DNA of 25,787 nucleotides from a virus. Made by a program: the position numbers and the translations under genes. The DNA lies in IMG/VR virus record IMGVR_UViG_3300021502_000007, positions 1 to 25,787 of that record; one strand, written 5' to 3'. Below are positions 16,556 to 23,382 of the stretch, piece by piece; the first letter of the stretch is position 1; every line of letters starts with the position of its first letter. The notes under the pieces were generated by a model. It did no database searches, was not told the origin of the DNA, and saw nothing but the letters and a program-made list of their open reading frames with translations.

Positions 16556-18165
16556 ACTTTTGCCATCATCCCATCTGGATTGAGCGGTTGATTTAATCCT
16601 GGAGCAGCTTTTCCCAACTGTTCTATCTGATCAACTCCTTTTTGCTTTGCTGCAGCCTCAGCCTCTGCAGCCATCTGCTGTTCAACTTCCTGTTCACTAA
16701 ATAAATTAACTGCAGGGAATCCATTATTAAGTGCCATATCCCTCATTGCATTAGGCCAGTTAAATACTCTCCCGACAGCTGGAGCCATAGGCATGATCCT
16801 TTCAAGATCATTTAAAGTTGACCTTATACCATCATTCAATAACGATCTTTTCTGCATTTGTGCAAGGAGACCATTATATTCCCATCCTACATCACCAGTT
16901 AATTCATTTGGAACTTCAGGCATTCTCCCATTTTTTTCTTCGATCAGGTATACTTTATAAAGCATATTATCCAAAGCCTCAGATTCATATTTTGCTATAG
17001 GTGTAGATATTAATGTAGCTTTTTCCCCTCTTCTCTCTGATACTTCCATCGCTGTCATTCTTTGAGTTAATTGTGAGAGAAGTTTCCAATAATCAATATA
17101 GAATGGTGCCTGGATTTCTTTCTTAATCATTTCCTGCATTTCTAATGTTATTGGAAAATGCGTATTTACCTTCCATTGGGAAGTTACACGGCCAGGGTCT
17201 CTATAATAGTTAGCTCCCCTTGGTTTGTTCCGGACTTTGTTTTTAAATTCTTCCGGGATATTTAAAGGTGGATCACCTGCCATTTGTCCTGTTTGCAATA
17301 GTGTCTTTCTTACAACATTTCCTCCACGCATAGAAGGAAGGGCATCATGTGATGGACCTCTACCATATTTCTCAAGACCTTCAAGCCTATATCTCCAAGA
17401 TACACCCGGGAAATGATCAAATCCACCAACTCTTATAACATCCTTTTCATTAGGTTGCCAATAAACAGAAGCAGTAGATCCATTAACTCCCGGAAATTTG
17501 AACCATTCATCTTTTGCTGGAAACATTGCATGTCTTATATCCACAAGTTCATAAGGATTTTCTTCTGCTTTTTTAAGTAACTCTTTAGACAACCTACCCT
17601 TTTCTTTTATAAAATAATTTGCTGCAGCAGCAGCTCCAACCCTTATTCTTCGATAAATAGTGTCTACATTCCCATACCAATCATGATCTATGAAAATTTC
17701 TTTCGGATGTTTCATACTGAATACGACATTTGTTGAATTGATGTCCTCTTCAACAAACATTGTCGCTGTTGCTATTGTTATACCCATTTTCGTGTAAGAT
17801 GGGATTATGTTGTAAAAATTACTTCTTGAAAGCGCTGAAAGAATTCCAAAATTTACTTTCTGAAAAAATTCCTGGATTGATTTCTTTTTATTAACATCAG
17901 GATCAAGAGCATACATTCCTACCCAAGGAGTGCTTTTTGAAATCATATTACCTACAATACCATCTGCCATTGTATTTGCTGATTCTATCCCGGTTTGGAT
18001 ATAGATATCTTTTGCATACTCTTCTTCTTCTGTATTATCCTTATCAAACATAAGAGATAAAGATGGGTTAAAATGTTTTGCAATATCAGTCCAGATTTGA
18101 TGTTGTTTCCTGTTCTCTTCTTCAAGAGCTTCATATCTCTTATTTAGAGCGTCTAACTCGGACAT
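16552..18165 (-). CDS. Portal protein (head-tail connector)
   Basis: A 537-aa protein, the size of T7 gp8 (536 aa). It has a helical N-terminus (MSELDALNKRYEALEEENRKQHQIW...AKHFNPS), TGIESANTMADGIVGNMISKSTPWVGM and SYTKMGITIATATMFVEED, which are the usual signature regions of podoviral head-to-tail connecting proteins, then a wing/stem section including MTAMEVSERRGEKATL (near 375-395). The C-terminus is Ala/Gln-rich, forming a probable barrel helix (EQEVEQQMAAEAEAAAKQKG). It forms the dodecameric ring through which the terminase packages DNA. ATG at 18165 has GGAGGTAGTC upstream, and the ribosome site contains the stop of the preceding gene. Confidence 0.93.
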   Translation of the reverse strand: MSELDALNKRYEALEEENRKQHQIWTDIAKHFNPSLSLMFDKDNTEEEEYAKDIYIQTGIESANTMADGIVGNMISKSTPWVGMYALDPDVNKKKSIQEFFQKVNFGILSALSRSNFYNIIPSYTKMGITIATATMFVEEDINSTNVVFSMKHPKEIFIDHDWYGNVDTIYRRIRVGAAAAANYFIKEKGRLSKELLKKAEENPYELVDIRHAMFPAKDEWFKFPGVNGSTASVYWQPNEKDVIRVGGFDHFPGVSWRYRLEGLEKYGRGPSHDALPSMRGGNVVRKTLLQTGQMAGDPPLNIPEEFKNKVRNKPRGANYYRDPGRVTSQWKVNTHFPITLEMQEMIKKEIQAPFYIDYWKLLSQLTQRMTAMEVSERRGEKATLISTPIAKYESEALDNMLYKVYLIEEKNGRMPEVPNELTGDVGWEYNGLLAQMQKRSLLNDGIRSTLNDLERIMPMAPAVGRVFNWPNAMRDMALNNGFPAVNLFSEQEVEQQMAAEAEAAAKQKGVDQIEQLGKAAPGLNQPLNPDGMMAKV

Positions 18166-18167
18166 GA

Positions 18168-18731
18168 CTACCTCCTAACATTTTTTTCATATAAATTCGT
18201 AGCCTTGTAAAGCAATCTTGAAAGATCAAGATCCACTCCACTAGCTCCGGGTTTTTTTCCAGTTAAATCAAAAAGCATTTTTTCTTTTTCCGGATCCGGA
18301 AAGGCCATTACCTGATCCTTCGATAACATTTTTCCATCAGCCCCAAGAAAACTATTAACAAGTTTATTCTCTGATTCAGACATATCGGTTGTTTTACCCG
18401 TCCACATATTCGTCTTTTGACCCGCAAACGTTTCAGGAGTTTTACTAACTTTCTGTTCTCCCGGACTTAATGTACCAGAATCAGATGCAAAGGTATTAGG
18501 TGCACTTAGTTTTTTTTCTTCTCCTGCTACCGGGGAAGTTATATTTTTTGTCTCAGAAGAAGACCCTTGCCTTTCAGGTCGCTTCCAATTATCACTTTCG
18601 ATAAAAGTTTTTAAACTATCAGCCACTTCATCAGAATTCTTACCAGTAAGTGCTGTTAAAGTACCATCAGCTATTCCGTTTGCTACTTCCGGTATCCATT
18701 TCGCCAACAATTCGAGTAATCTATCTGCCAT
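18168..18731 (-). CDS. Hypothetical protein between terminase and portal genes
   Basis: A 187-aa protein not recognised. The N-terminus is amphipathic (MADRLLELLAKWIPEVANGIADGTLTALTG), the middle (about 50-115) is low-complexity, rich in Ser, Thr, Lys, Pro and Glu and probably disordered, and the C-terminus has helices (SENKLVNSFLGADGKMLSKDQVM and LDLSRLLYKATNLYEKNVRR). No catalytic or membrane segment is seen. The ATG at 18731 follows GGGAGAAA and overlaps the preceding gene by 11 bases. The place in the operon suggests a packaging or head-assembly accessory role, which is inference only. Confidence 0.75.
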   Translation of the reverse strand: MADRLLELLAKWIPEVANGIADGTLTALTGKNSDEVADSLKTFIESDNWKRPERQGSSSETKNITSPVAGEEKKLSAPNTFASDSGTLSPGEQKVSKTPETFAGQKTNMWTGKTTDMSESENKLVNSFLGADGKMLSKDQVMAFPDPEKEKMLFDLTGKKPGASGVDLDLSRLLYKATNLYEKNVRR

Positions 18732-18888
18732 TTTCTCCCTCCAATAATATTATATAGTCTACAATAACCCTCAATGATAATGGTGTCAAATATTCTTCAG
18801 TACTTCTTAATATTCTTCTTGCATCTAAATTCTTAATTTCTTTAATTTTTTCACCAATAGGTAGTAATACCCTAGATTGCGAAGACAT
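18721..18888 (-). CDS. Small hypothetical protein overlapping the end of the large terminase gene
   Basis: A 55-aa protein of unknown role: a basic/amphipathic N-terminal half (LLPIGEKIKEIKNLDARRILRS) and a hydrophobic tail (LSLRVIVDYIILLEGE) too short and charged to call a membrane span. Two adjacent ATGs (18891 and 18888) follow a perfect AGGAGG. I choose the second since its spacing is 6 nt. The frame is open upstream to 18948 but inside the terminase. It overlaps the terminase C-terminus by 17 bases and the next gene by 11, so it is embedded in a coupled series, supporting it as real. Confidence 0.65.
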   Translation of the reverse strand: MSSQSRVLLPIGEKIKEIKNLDARRILRSTEEYLTPLSLRVIVDYIILLEGENGR

Positions 18889-20446
18889 CATATTCCTCCT
18901 CGTCCTTATCGTATTCTTCTTTTTTCCCTGTGAATAAACTAATTTCACTTCCTTCCGGAAATGGAATAAATATATCTTTATGATTTATTTTTGCAAGGCA
19001 ATCGAGCATATCATCATGCTCAACAAATGGGAATATCGTATATTCTTCTTCTTTAAAGGTTTTTATAAGATCAATATTCATTTCTTCGTAATTTGTGTAA
19101 TACAAATGTTCTGGGAAGAATATTCTACCCTGTTCAAACATCGGAACTAATGAAAGAATCCTTGCCTGTTTATTTGTCCCTTCGTGCATTGGCGTAATAT
19201 GGAACCGATAGTTGTTTTGTTCCATAACGTACTCAAAATGTTCACGGTCTGATTGTATTGCAACTTCTTCATACCCAGTAAATACCGGATCATATTTTTG
19301 GTGCAATCGAAATAGCGTAGTGGCACGTTCCGTAAGTGATAACTTATCCCTAATAAAATCAATAACATAGTAATTCCTGTCAGGACCAAGACCAATAACA
19401 AAGAAAACAGTATAATCATTTTTCTTCCCTTTCTTTGAAGCTGGATCACATATAATCATAATATTAAGACCTTTAAATATTACTCCCGGCCAATATTGAA
19501 TCCATTCTTCTTTGAACCCCTGTTTATTTTCCTGTAGTGGATCCATTAACATTTGAGAAGCAAAGATATAAGGACCCATTGTTTTATACTTTGCAGCAAG
19601 CATTTTATTTGTCATAAATACAGGCTTACCGAGTAATGTCCCATCTTCTGTAGCCGGGAATAATCTTACTTTAACTTCTCCAGAATTCCTTATATGATTA
19701 TATGTGTCGTACATATGATAGATTGTACCTTCGTGCCACATACGGCCAGGGGCATCATCATCCCACCTTGTACGACCTAAATTCTGAGAAAGTTTCCACC
19801 CATCGGTAGCCTTTGTTCTCATTGTTTGCGTTAGACAAGTCTTGTCTGTTACAACATCATTATAAATACGTAACATGAAATGTTTGGATGTTGGCTGAGC
19901 ATCAATAAGGCCCCAAGCCTCAAGAGTCTGCTCATTCGGGTTCGTTTTTCTTTTAACACAAATTCCTTCCTGTGCTGACCAACTAAATCCGTACTTCCTG
20001 GAATCCTTTTTCGGGTTAGACCAGAAGATTTCCGAAAATAACCATTTCAATGTTTCATTATCTTCAATCTCTTTCATTATCATTTTAAGAAAAGCTCTTG
20101 CTATAGGTCTGTTAAATGAGAATATTACAATTGTTATTTCCGGATCCAAACAAATCTCCTGTATAGATCCCCAGAAAGATATGATTGTACTTTTATAATG
20201 TTCACGAGCCCATAAATCCAAACATCCATCAGGCTCAGCTTCAACCATTCGGCATTGTTTATAAACCCAATCGTTATCTGCATCTACACGGCCAAGAACA
20301 CGGGTACCAAGGTAAAAGCGATCCGTTAGTACCAGTTTTCTCATTGCTTGCCTTAAAGCTTCGTTCCCTGTGTTATACTTTACATCCAGGGCCGAAGCTT
20401 CTTGCAGAATTTTATCATAAAATTTATTAGTTTCGATCCTTGTCAA
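18872..20446 (-). CDS. terL: Terminase large subunit (packaging ATPase and nuclease)
   Basis: A 524-aa DNA-packaging motor protein. The ATPase half shows a deviant Walker A, LWAREHYKSTI (residues 78-88, Lys85, with Arg81 as in other TerLs), and a Walker B-like RIYNDVVTD (193-201, Asp197). The nuclease half has the RNase H-like start IMIICDPASKKGKKNDYT (Asp334), GYEEVAI (Glu393 or Glu394), and the final FVEHDDMLDCLA motif (Asp478/479, Asp482). The C-terminus is acidic. The start is TTG at 20446, supported by TGGAG with six bases spacing; the first ATG would be at residue 35 and would cut the N-terminal domain. It overlaps the end of the upstream gene by 20 bases. Confidence 0.93.
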   Translation of the reverse strand: MTRIETNKFYDKILQEASALDVKYNTGNEALRQAMRKLVLTDRFYLGTRVLGRVDADNDWVYKQCRMVEAEPDGCLDLWAREHYKSTIISFWGSIQEICLDPEITIVIFSFNRPIARAFLKMIMKEIEDNETLKWLFSEIFWSNPKKDSRKYGFSWSAQEGICVKRKTNPNEQTLEAWGLIDAQPTSKHFMLRIYNDVVTDKTCLTQTMRTKATDGWKLSQNLGRTRWDDDAPGRMWHEGTIYHMYDTYNHIRNSGEVKVRLFPATEDGTLLGKPVFMTNKMLAAKYKTMGPYIFASQMLMDPLQENKQGFKEEWIQYWPGVIFKGLNIMIICDPASKKGKKNDYTVFFVIGLGPDRNYYVIDFIRDKLSLTERATTLFRLHQKYDPVFTGYEEVAIQSDREHFEYVMEQNNYRFHITPMHEGTNKQARILSLVPMFEQGRIFFPEHLYYTNYEEMNIDLIKTFKEEEYTIFPFVEHDDMLDCLAKINHKDIFIPFPEGSEISLFTGKKEEYDKDEEEYDVFAI

Positions 20447-20840
20447 AAGTCACTCCACTTAGATCTTTTGTCTCTTTTATCTTTCCCTGTTTTCTGGCCA
20501 TTCCCTTTACAAAGTTTTCCTTGCTTCGGGCAACCACTCGGTCTTTTTCCGGAACTGCAGGATCGACACTGATAACTAAATCCTTATCTTCATATATGAT
20601 TTCTTTCGGATTTTTTTTTGTTTTCTTTTTTTTCCTCCTCTTTTCCTTAGGTTTTGCGTCTGTAAAAAGGACCTTACCTCTGAAATGGCCCTTTGGAGTA
20701 ATCTCTTTAAATGGTTTCCCACACTCCCGGCAATTTACTGTCAGTTCGAAATATCGTATTCTGTCAGTAGTCTCTGCCTCTTGTAATTTTACATACCCAT
20801 CATCTTTACACTTACATTTCTTTAAAAATCTTGCTCTCAT
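20427..20840 (-). CDS. Zinc-ribbon-like basic protein of unknown function
   Basis: A 137-aa protein, not recognised as a known family. It has two Cys pairs, C9-x-C11 and C37-x2-C40 (ELTVNCRECGKPF), that could hold a zinc ion, then a strongly basic tract of Lys/Arg at about 83-97 (EKRRKKKKTKKNPKE), and a charged C-terminal part with a further basic helix. The composition suits nucleic-acid binding. ATG at 20840 lies in ATGA with the upstream gene's end and has GAGGAG ahead. Its 3' end overlaps terL by 20 bases, so it is probably translated along with the packaging genes. Confidence 0.75.
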   Translation of the reverse strand: MRARFLKKCKCKDDGYVKLQEAETTDRIRYFELTVNCRECGKPFKEITPKGHFRGKVLFTDAKPKEKRRKKKKTKKNPKEIIYEDKDLVISVDPAVPEKDRVVARSKENFVKGMARKQGKIKETKDLSGVTFDKDRN

Positions 20841-21045
20841 TTTTTCTCCTCGAAATTATCTTCAAAATACTGTTTTGCGACAAGCCACTTATCATTGTGA
20901 TTTTTCGGATTTCTGGCAATCATATCACCGTCTTTAGGTGATCCAGCCTTTTATCCTCTTCAGAAACTGATATATTTTTCATATCAAATCCCTCTTGCCA
21001 TGGCATCATCTCTGCAATGGCTGTCCTTCTATATTCTTTAAACAT
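20837..21045 (-). pseudogene. Small conserved-type phage protein split by a frameshift
   Basis: From ATG at 21045 the frame reads MFKEYRRTAIAEMMPWQEGF...SVSEEDK, then would stop early (41 aa). The next frame continues as GSPKDGDMIARNPKNHNDKWLVAKQYFEDNFEEKK, a motif set (DMIARNPKN...WLVAKQYFEDNF) that I associate with a common small phage protein, ending in an ATGA overlap with the next gene. Adding one adenine to the four-A run at 20949-20952 joins both halves into one about 69-aa protein. The run (TAAAAGG) is not a standard -1 slippery heptamer. So this is a real frameshift mutation, a homopolymer sequencing error, or non-standard recoding. The start overlaps the upstream gene by 8 bases and its ribosome site is weak. 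Confidence 0.72.
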
Positions 21046-21322
21046 ATTTCGTACCTAAACCCACTAAATCTCTTTTGGTTCCATTCTCCCGAATCATTAC
21101 TCCAGGAACAAAGCAAACTGCTTCTGCAACCTGGTCCCATTGCTGCGTAGTTACCTGAATAACACAACCTCCAGGAACTTCCATTGCCTTTGTGGATTTC
21201 ATCCACCCTTCTTTTTCGGAACTTGCTTTTGACAGAAGTTTAAATAAATCTTCTCCAAAAATTACAATATCCTTTACATTTTTCCTTGCGCCATTCTGAT
21301 CTGTGTTGCCTAATGATTTCAT
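21038..21322 (-). CDS. Hypothetical phage protein
   Basis: A 94-aa protein of unknown function with N-terminal charged helix (KDIVIFGEDLFKLLSKASSEKEGWMKSTKAM) and a beta-rich end (PGGCVIQVTTQQWDQVAEAVCFVPGVMI). No catalytic motif was recognised. ATG at 21322 has AAAGGAG upstream and overlaps the stop of the upstream gene (ATGA). It lies in the string of small, coupled ORFs between the putative small terminase and the large terminase. Confidence 0.78.
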   Translation of the reverse strand: MKSLGNTDQNGARKNVKDIVIFGEDLFKLLSKASSEKEGWMKSTKAMEVPGGCVIQVTTQQWDQVAEAVCFVPGVMIRENGTKRDLVGLGTKYV

Positions 21323-21513
21323 CCTTTTCTCCTTTCTATTTGTTTCTTAAGTTTCCGATACATTTTTCTTCTTGTCTGTCTCGGCATTGCATTATACACC
21401 TTCATTACTTTCTCTTCCGCCTCCTCTCTGGTTATTCCCATTTTATTTATGAACCCCAGGGCCCGAAACAGTTCTTTAAAATAATTGCCTATTGGCAAAA
21501 AAATATTTTTCAT
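21319..21513 (-). CDS. Small basic hypothetical protein
   Basis: A 64-aa protein, N-terminus hydrophobic/aromatic (MKNIFLPIGNYFKELFRALGFI), C-terminus a very basic helix (RQTRRKMYRKLKKQIERRKG). Not recognised. ATG at 21513 has AGGGGG ahead and forms an ATGA with the upstream stop; its own stop forms ATGA with the next start. The double coupling is the best support that it is real. Confidence 0.7.
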   Translation of the reverse strand: MKNIFLPIGNYFKELFRALGFINKMGITREEAEEKVMKVYNAMPRQTRRKMYRKLKKQIERRKG

Positions 21514-21827
21514 AAATCCCCCTGGTCTATAAGCCTTCTAACATAAGCTCTATTTTCATTGTAAATAAACATCTCCAAGTCTTCCTTTGAGAATACGAAG
21601 AGATCGTACCGATCCATTATAAACTCTTTATCTTCAGCCCGCGTTTTATAATTTTCTTTTTTATTATATAGTTCACCAACAGCAGCTTCAAAATAGACTT
21701 TGGCATCTCTGTTTATAACCGTCTCAGGATCTTCCCCAGAATTCTCCATTGCTTTTAAATAATGCTTATCTATATTATGACCTATTCTAAAATGTAATTC
21801 ATTTTCAACTAAATATTTCTCATTCAT
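21510..21827 (-). CDS. Hypothetical protein behind hairpin copy 2
   Basis: A 105-aa acidic protein, mostly helical by composition (NEKYLVENELHFRIGHNIDKHYLKAMENS, then KEDLEMFIYNENRAYVRRLIDQ). Not recognised. I use ATG at 21827, which has GGGAGAAAGG immediately before it; the frame extends to a TTG at 21839 inside the hairpin boundary but that is unlikely. The 24-nt hairpin repeat ends directly against its ribosome site, the same arrangement as before the gp11-like gene. Confidence 0.72.
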   Translation of the reverse strand: MNEKYLVENELHFRIGHNIDKHYLKAMENSGEDPETVINRDAKVYFEAAVGELYNKKENYKTRAEDKEFIMDRYDLFVFSKEDLEMFIYNENRAYVRRLIDQGDL

Positions 21828-21837
21828 CCTTTCTCCC

Positions 21838-21861
21838 AAAAACGCAACTACTTGCGTTTTT
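21838..21861 (-). repeat. 24-nt hairpin repeat, copy 2
   Basis: Identical in sequence and orientation to copy 1 (14039-14062): 10-bp perfect stem around a 4-nt loop, A-run before and T-run after on either strand. It lies in the 56-bp gap after the small membrane-protein gene and directly before the GGGAGAAAGG of the next ORF. Probable terminator or regulatory hairpin. Confidence 0.85.
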
Positions 21862-21883
21862 TAAATTCTATAGAAAATTTTTT

Positions 21884-22090
21884 TTAGACCTTTTTCCATT
21901 CTATCTCTTCTAATAATTCATTCCTTTCTTCACCTATAATTCTTATTCTTTCCATAAAGTAATCCTTATCCACCAAATCTATAGATTTTGATTCTGGAAA
22001 ATTTTTCCCAAGTCTCCTATATAAAATTTTAAAGAAAATTTTAAATCCGAGGCATATCATAATCCCTACTATCAACACCACTATATTCAT
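21884..22090 (-). CDS. Small single-span membrane protein
   Basis: A 68-aa protein with an N-terminal hydrophobic span (about residues 2-21, NIVVLIVGIMICLGFKIFFK) followed by a charged cytoplasmic-type helix (MERIRIIGEERNELLEEIEWKK). Start at ATG 22090 with GGAGAGAGA before it, overlapping the upstream stop as ATGA. The arrangement could fit a spanin- or holin-like lysis role, but no lysis gene is beside it and length and motifs do not decide; function unknown. Confidence 0.68.
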   Translation of the reverse strand: MNIVVLIVGIMICLGFKIFFKILYRRLGKNFPESKSIDLVDKDYFMERIRIIGEERNELLEEIEWKKV

Positions 22091-22287
22091 TCTCTCTCCA
22101 TTGTTAATTTTAATATCTTTTCCCAACCCGGTGATATTTCTTTACTCAATTCTATTAGTGTTATTTTGTTTGTAAAATTTTCAGAGTCGTGATTAGGAGA
22201 AGTCTTACCATTGTGAGCTTTTTTCAAGGGGGAGGGTGCAGGGTGCCTTTTATTCATATAGATTTGGAACTTTCTGTATATACTCAA
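22087..22287 (-). CDS. Small hypothetical protein, TTG start
   Basis: A 66-aa ORF with no recognised family. The N-terminus is basic (SIYRKFQIYMNKRHPAPSPLKKAHNGK), the C-terminus helical (KITLIELSKEISPGWEKILKLTMERE). The TTG at 22287 follows GAGGAG with six bases spacing; the first ATG (22257) has no ribosome site. Its stop overlaps the membrane-protein ATG (ATGA), which supports translation. In the neighbouring frame, 22253-22375 is also open and protein-like (for example NAIVMEMRGVNLEYIQKVP), so the 5' part may belong to another frame, perhaps through a further one-base shift near the GAATAAAAG at 22248-22256. Confidence 0.5.
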   Translation of the reverse strand: MSIYRKFQIYMNKRHPAPSPLKKAHNGKTSPNHDSENFTNKITLIELSKEISPGWEKILKLTMERE

Positions 22288-22395
22288 GATTAACTCCTCT
22301 CATCTCCATTACAATAGCATTAGGCTTGATTTTTACGGGGTTTATAGTTCTTTTTAAACACCCAATATCAGCCTGTCAGCTCTCACCTATTCGTT

Positions 22396-22918
22396 CTAAG
22401 ACTCCGGTTCGTTGACTATTGTGATCTTATCTAACATATCACGCACATCTTGAGGTGAAGTAGTTGCTTTCTCATCACTTTGTGTCCTCGCATATGTATC
22501 ATCAAGCTTCATTAACCTGTTCTGTTCCTTGATTATATCAAGGGCTAAACGATAATCTTTGCTCTCAATTGCTATCTTATATAAGTAGTTTAGTCCTAAC
22601 ACATTCTTAGCCAAATGTTCCGTTTTAGCCTGTCTACTGTACCTAGAAATCTCCTCACGTGCTTTTTTGATATAATTATCAATACTCGATTGAGCCATCT
22701 TCCAGCCTTTAACAGTAGGATCTTCATGTATTTGCATACGTTTAAAAGACCTTGCAAGTAATTCGATAATGTGAGCTATTCGATCTGACATTTCTGCAAC
22801 AGTTATCTTTCTTCTTCTTATATAATGTGTATTGTCCATATGCCCAGTATAACCCCGGATTGGATTTCTTACAATATATTTCTTCCATACGCTGTATAAT
22901 ATCGTGTTTTTCAACCAT
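22396..22918 (-). CDS. Putative terminase small subunit, apparent one-base frameshift near its N-terminus
   Basis: The body (from KITVAEMSDRIAHIIELLARSF on) is a helical protein with WKMAQSSIDNYIKKAREEI, the kind of DNA-binding helix-turn-helix ending seen in podoviral small terminases, followed by a helical oligomerisation-type region and a disordered acidic end. It is the first leftward gene. The body's frame runs 22396-22914 from a TTG without a ribosome site. However, the neighbouring frame from ATG 22918 reads MVEKHDIIQRMEEIYC then NPGLYWAYGQYTLYKKKK, and dropping one A from the run at 22808-22810 makes four AAG codons and joins it to ITVAEMSDRI, giving about 173 aa. I favour that joined product. 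An in-frame ATG at 22839 (147 aa) is the alternative. No strong ribosome site is seen for any. Confidence 0.6.
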
Positions 22919-23010
22919 TTTTATCAATTTTACATAACTTTGTGGTGTGAATAGAGTGATATTGAGTATGATAGTATGTATTTGTGTTTCTATATCTACA
23001 TTGTAACCCC

Positions 23011-23034
23011 AAAAACGCAAGTAGTTGCGTTTTT
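23011..23034 (+). repeat. 24-nt hairpin repeat, copy 3 (inverted relative to copies 1-2)
   Basis: The same 24 nt on the opposite strand (GTAG loop on the plus strand), so all three copies differ in orientation in a way that matches rightward reading here and leftward reading for the others, except that this copy lies in the divergent control region rather than against a ribosome site. It is about 87 bp before the first rightward ORF. Confidence 0.85.
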
Positions 23035-23071
23035 GCGCCCTGTTTGGTGATAATGGAGATATTTGATACTC

Positions 23072-23088
23072 TATAATATATCGATATA
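23072..23088 (+). promoter_or_regulatory. Possible promoter -10 box and overlapping palindrome before the rightward genes
   Basis: TATAAT at 23072-23077 is a perfect -10 hexamer, about 20 bases before the start codon at 23098, with no clear -35 (TGATAA or GATAAT at the correct distance). The last T begins the 12-bp palindrome TATATCGATATA (23077-23088), a possible operator. The sequence ATATCGATATAGGAG also belongs to the leader element seen at 24061 and 25078. Confidence 0.4.
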
Positions 23089-23097
23089 GGAGGTAAT

Positions 23098-23184
23098 ATG
23101 AATATTTTTGTAAATGTAGTAAGAATAATTTTGTCAACAATAGTACTAATCATCTGTATAGTAACTTATAAAATAACTAAGTAA
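23098..23184 (+). CDS. Micro-ORF, 28-aa hydrophobic peptide
   Basis: MNIFVNVVRIILSTIVLIICIVTYKITK, a single hydrophobic span with basic ends, so probably membrane-inserted. The ribosome site AGGAGG with five-base spacing (AGGAGGTAATATG) is near-perfect, which supports translation despite the small size. It is the first rightward ORF, nine bp before the next. Function unknown. Confidence 0.6.
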   Translation: MNIFVNVVRIILSTIVLIICIVTYKITK

Positions 23185-23193
23185 GGAGATTCT

Positions 23194-23373
23194 ATGTATA
23201 ATTTCTATCATAATGGTGAATATATTAAAACATTGGATTGTAACCGCGCAGAAGCGTTACATTTAATTCAGACTGTATTGCATAATTTTCATACTCTCTG
23301 GACATTTAGTGAGAGTCATAATAATGCAACAAATGTAATCAAAAATAGATATGGTTACTCATGCAAAATATAA
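23194..23373 (+). CDS. Small ORF, 59 aa, unknown
   Basis: Reads MYNFYHNGEYIKTLDCNRAE...GYSCKI, His/Asn/Tyr-rich with two Cys (residues 16 and 57). AAGGAG lies seven bases ahead of the ATG, just after the stop of the micro-ORF. No family recognised. It is in a tandem series with 23098 and 23383. Confidence 0.6.
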   Translation: MYNFYHNGEYIKTLDCNRAEALHLIQTVLHNFHTLWTFSESHNNATNVIKNRYGYSCKI

Positions 23374-23382
23374 GGAACTACA

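Larger units (their letters stand above)
22919..23097. promoter_or_regulatory. Divergent control region between leftward and rightward modules
   Basis: All genes to the left are read leftwards and those to the right rightwards. The 179 bp between them hold hairpin copy 3, a TATAAT box toward the right, and a TATATCGATATA palindrome. For leftward transcription, TTGCGT (within the hairpin) with TAGATA 16 bases on (in the 22990s) is a weak sigma70-like candidate. The region is AT-rich. Confidence 0.6.

Noticed and set aside
20440-20937. Long rightward ORF (165 codons) opposite the zinc-ribbon-like gene
   Set aside because: It is the antisense of a Lys/Glu-rich gene, giving Phe/Ser-rich low complexity, has no ribosome site, and runs against the operon.
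22742-23140. Leftward 132-codon ORF across the control region
   Set aside because: Only its part from ATG 22918 looks like protein, and this is better explained as the N-terminus of the small terminase after a frameshift; the upstream part covers the hairpin-bearing control region.
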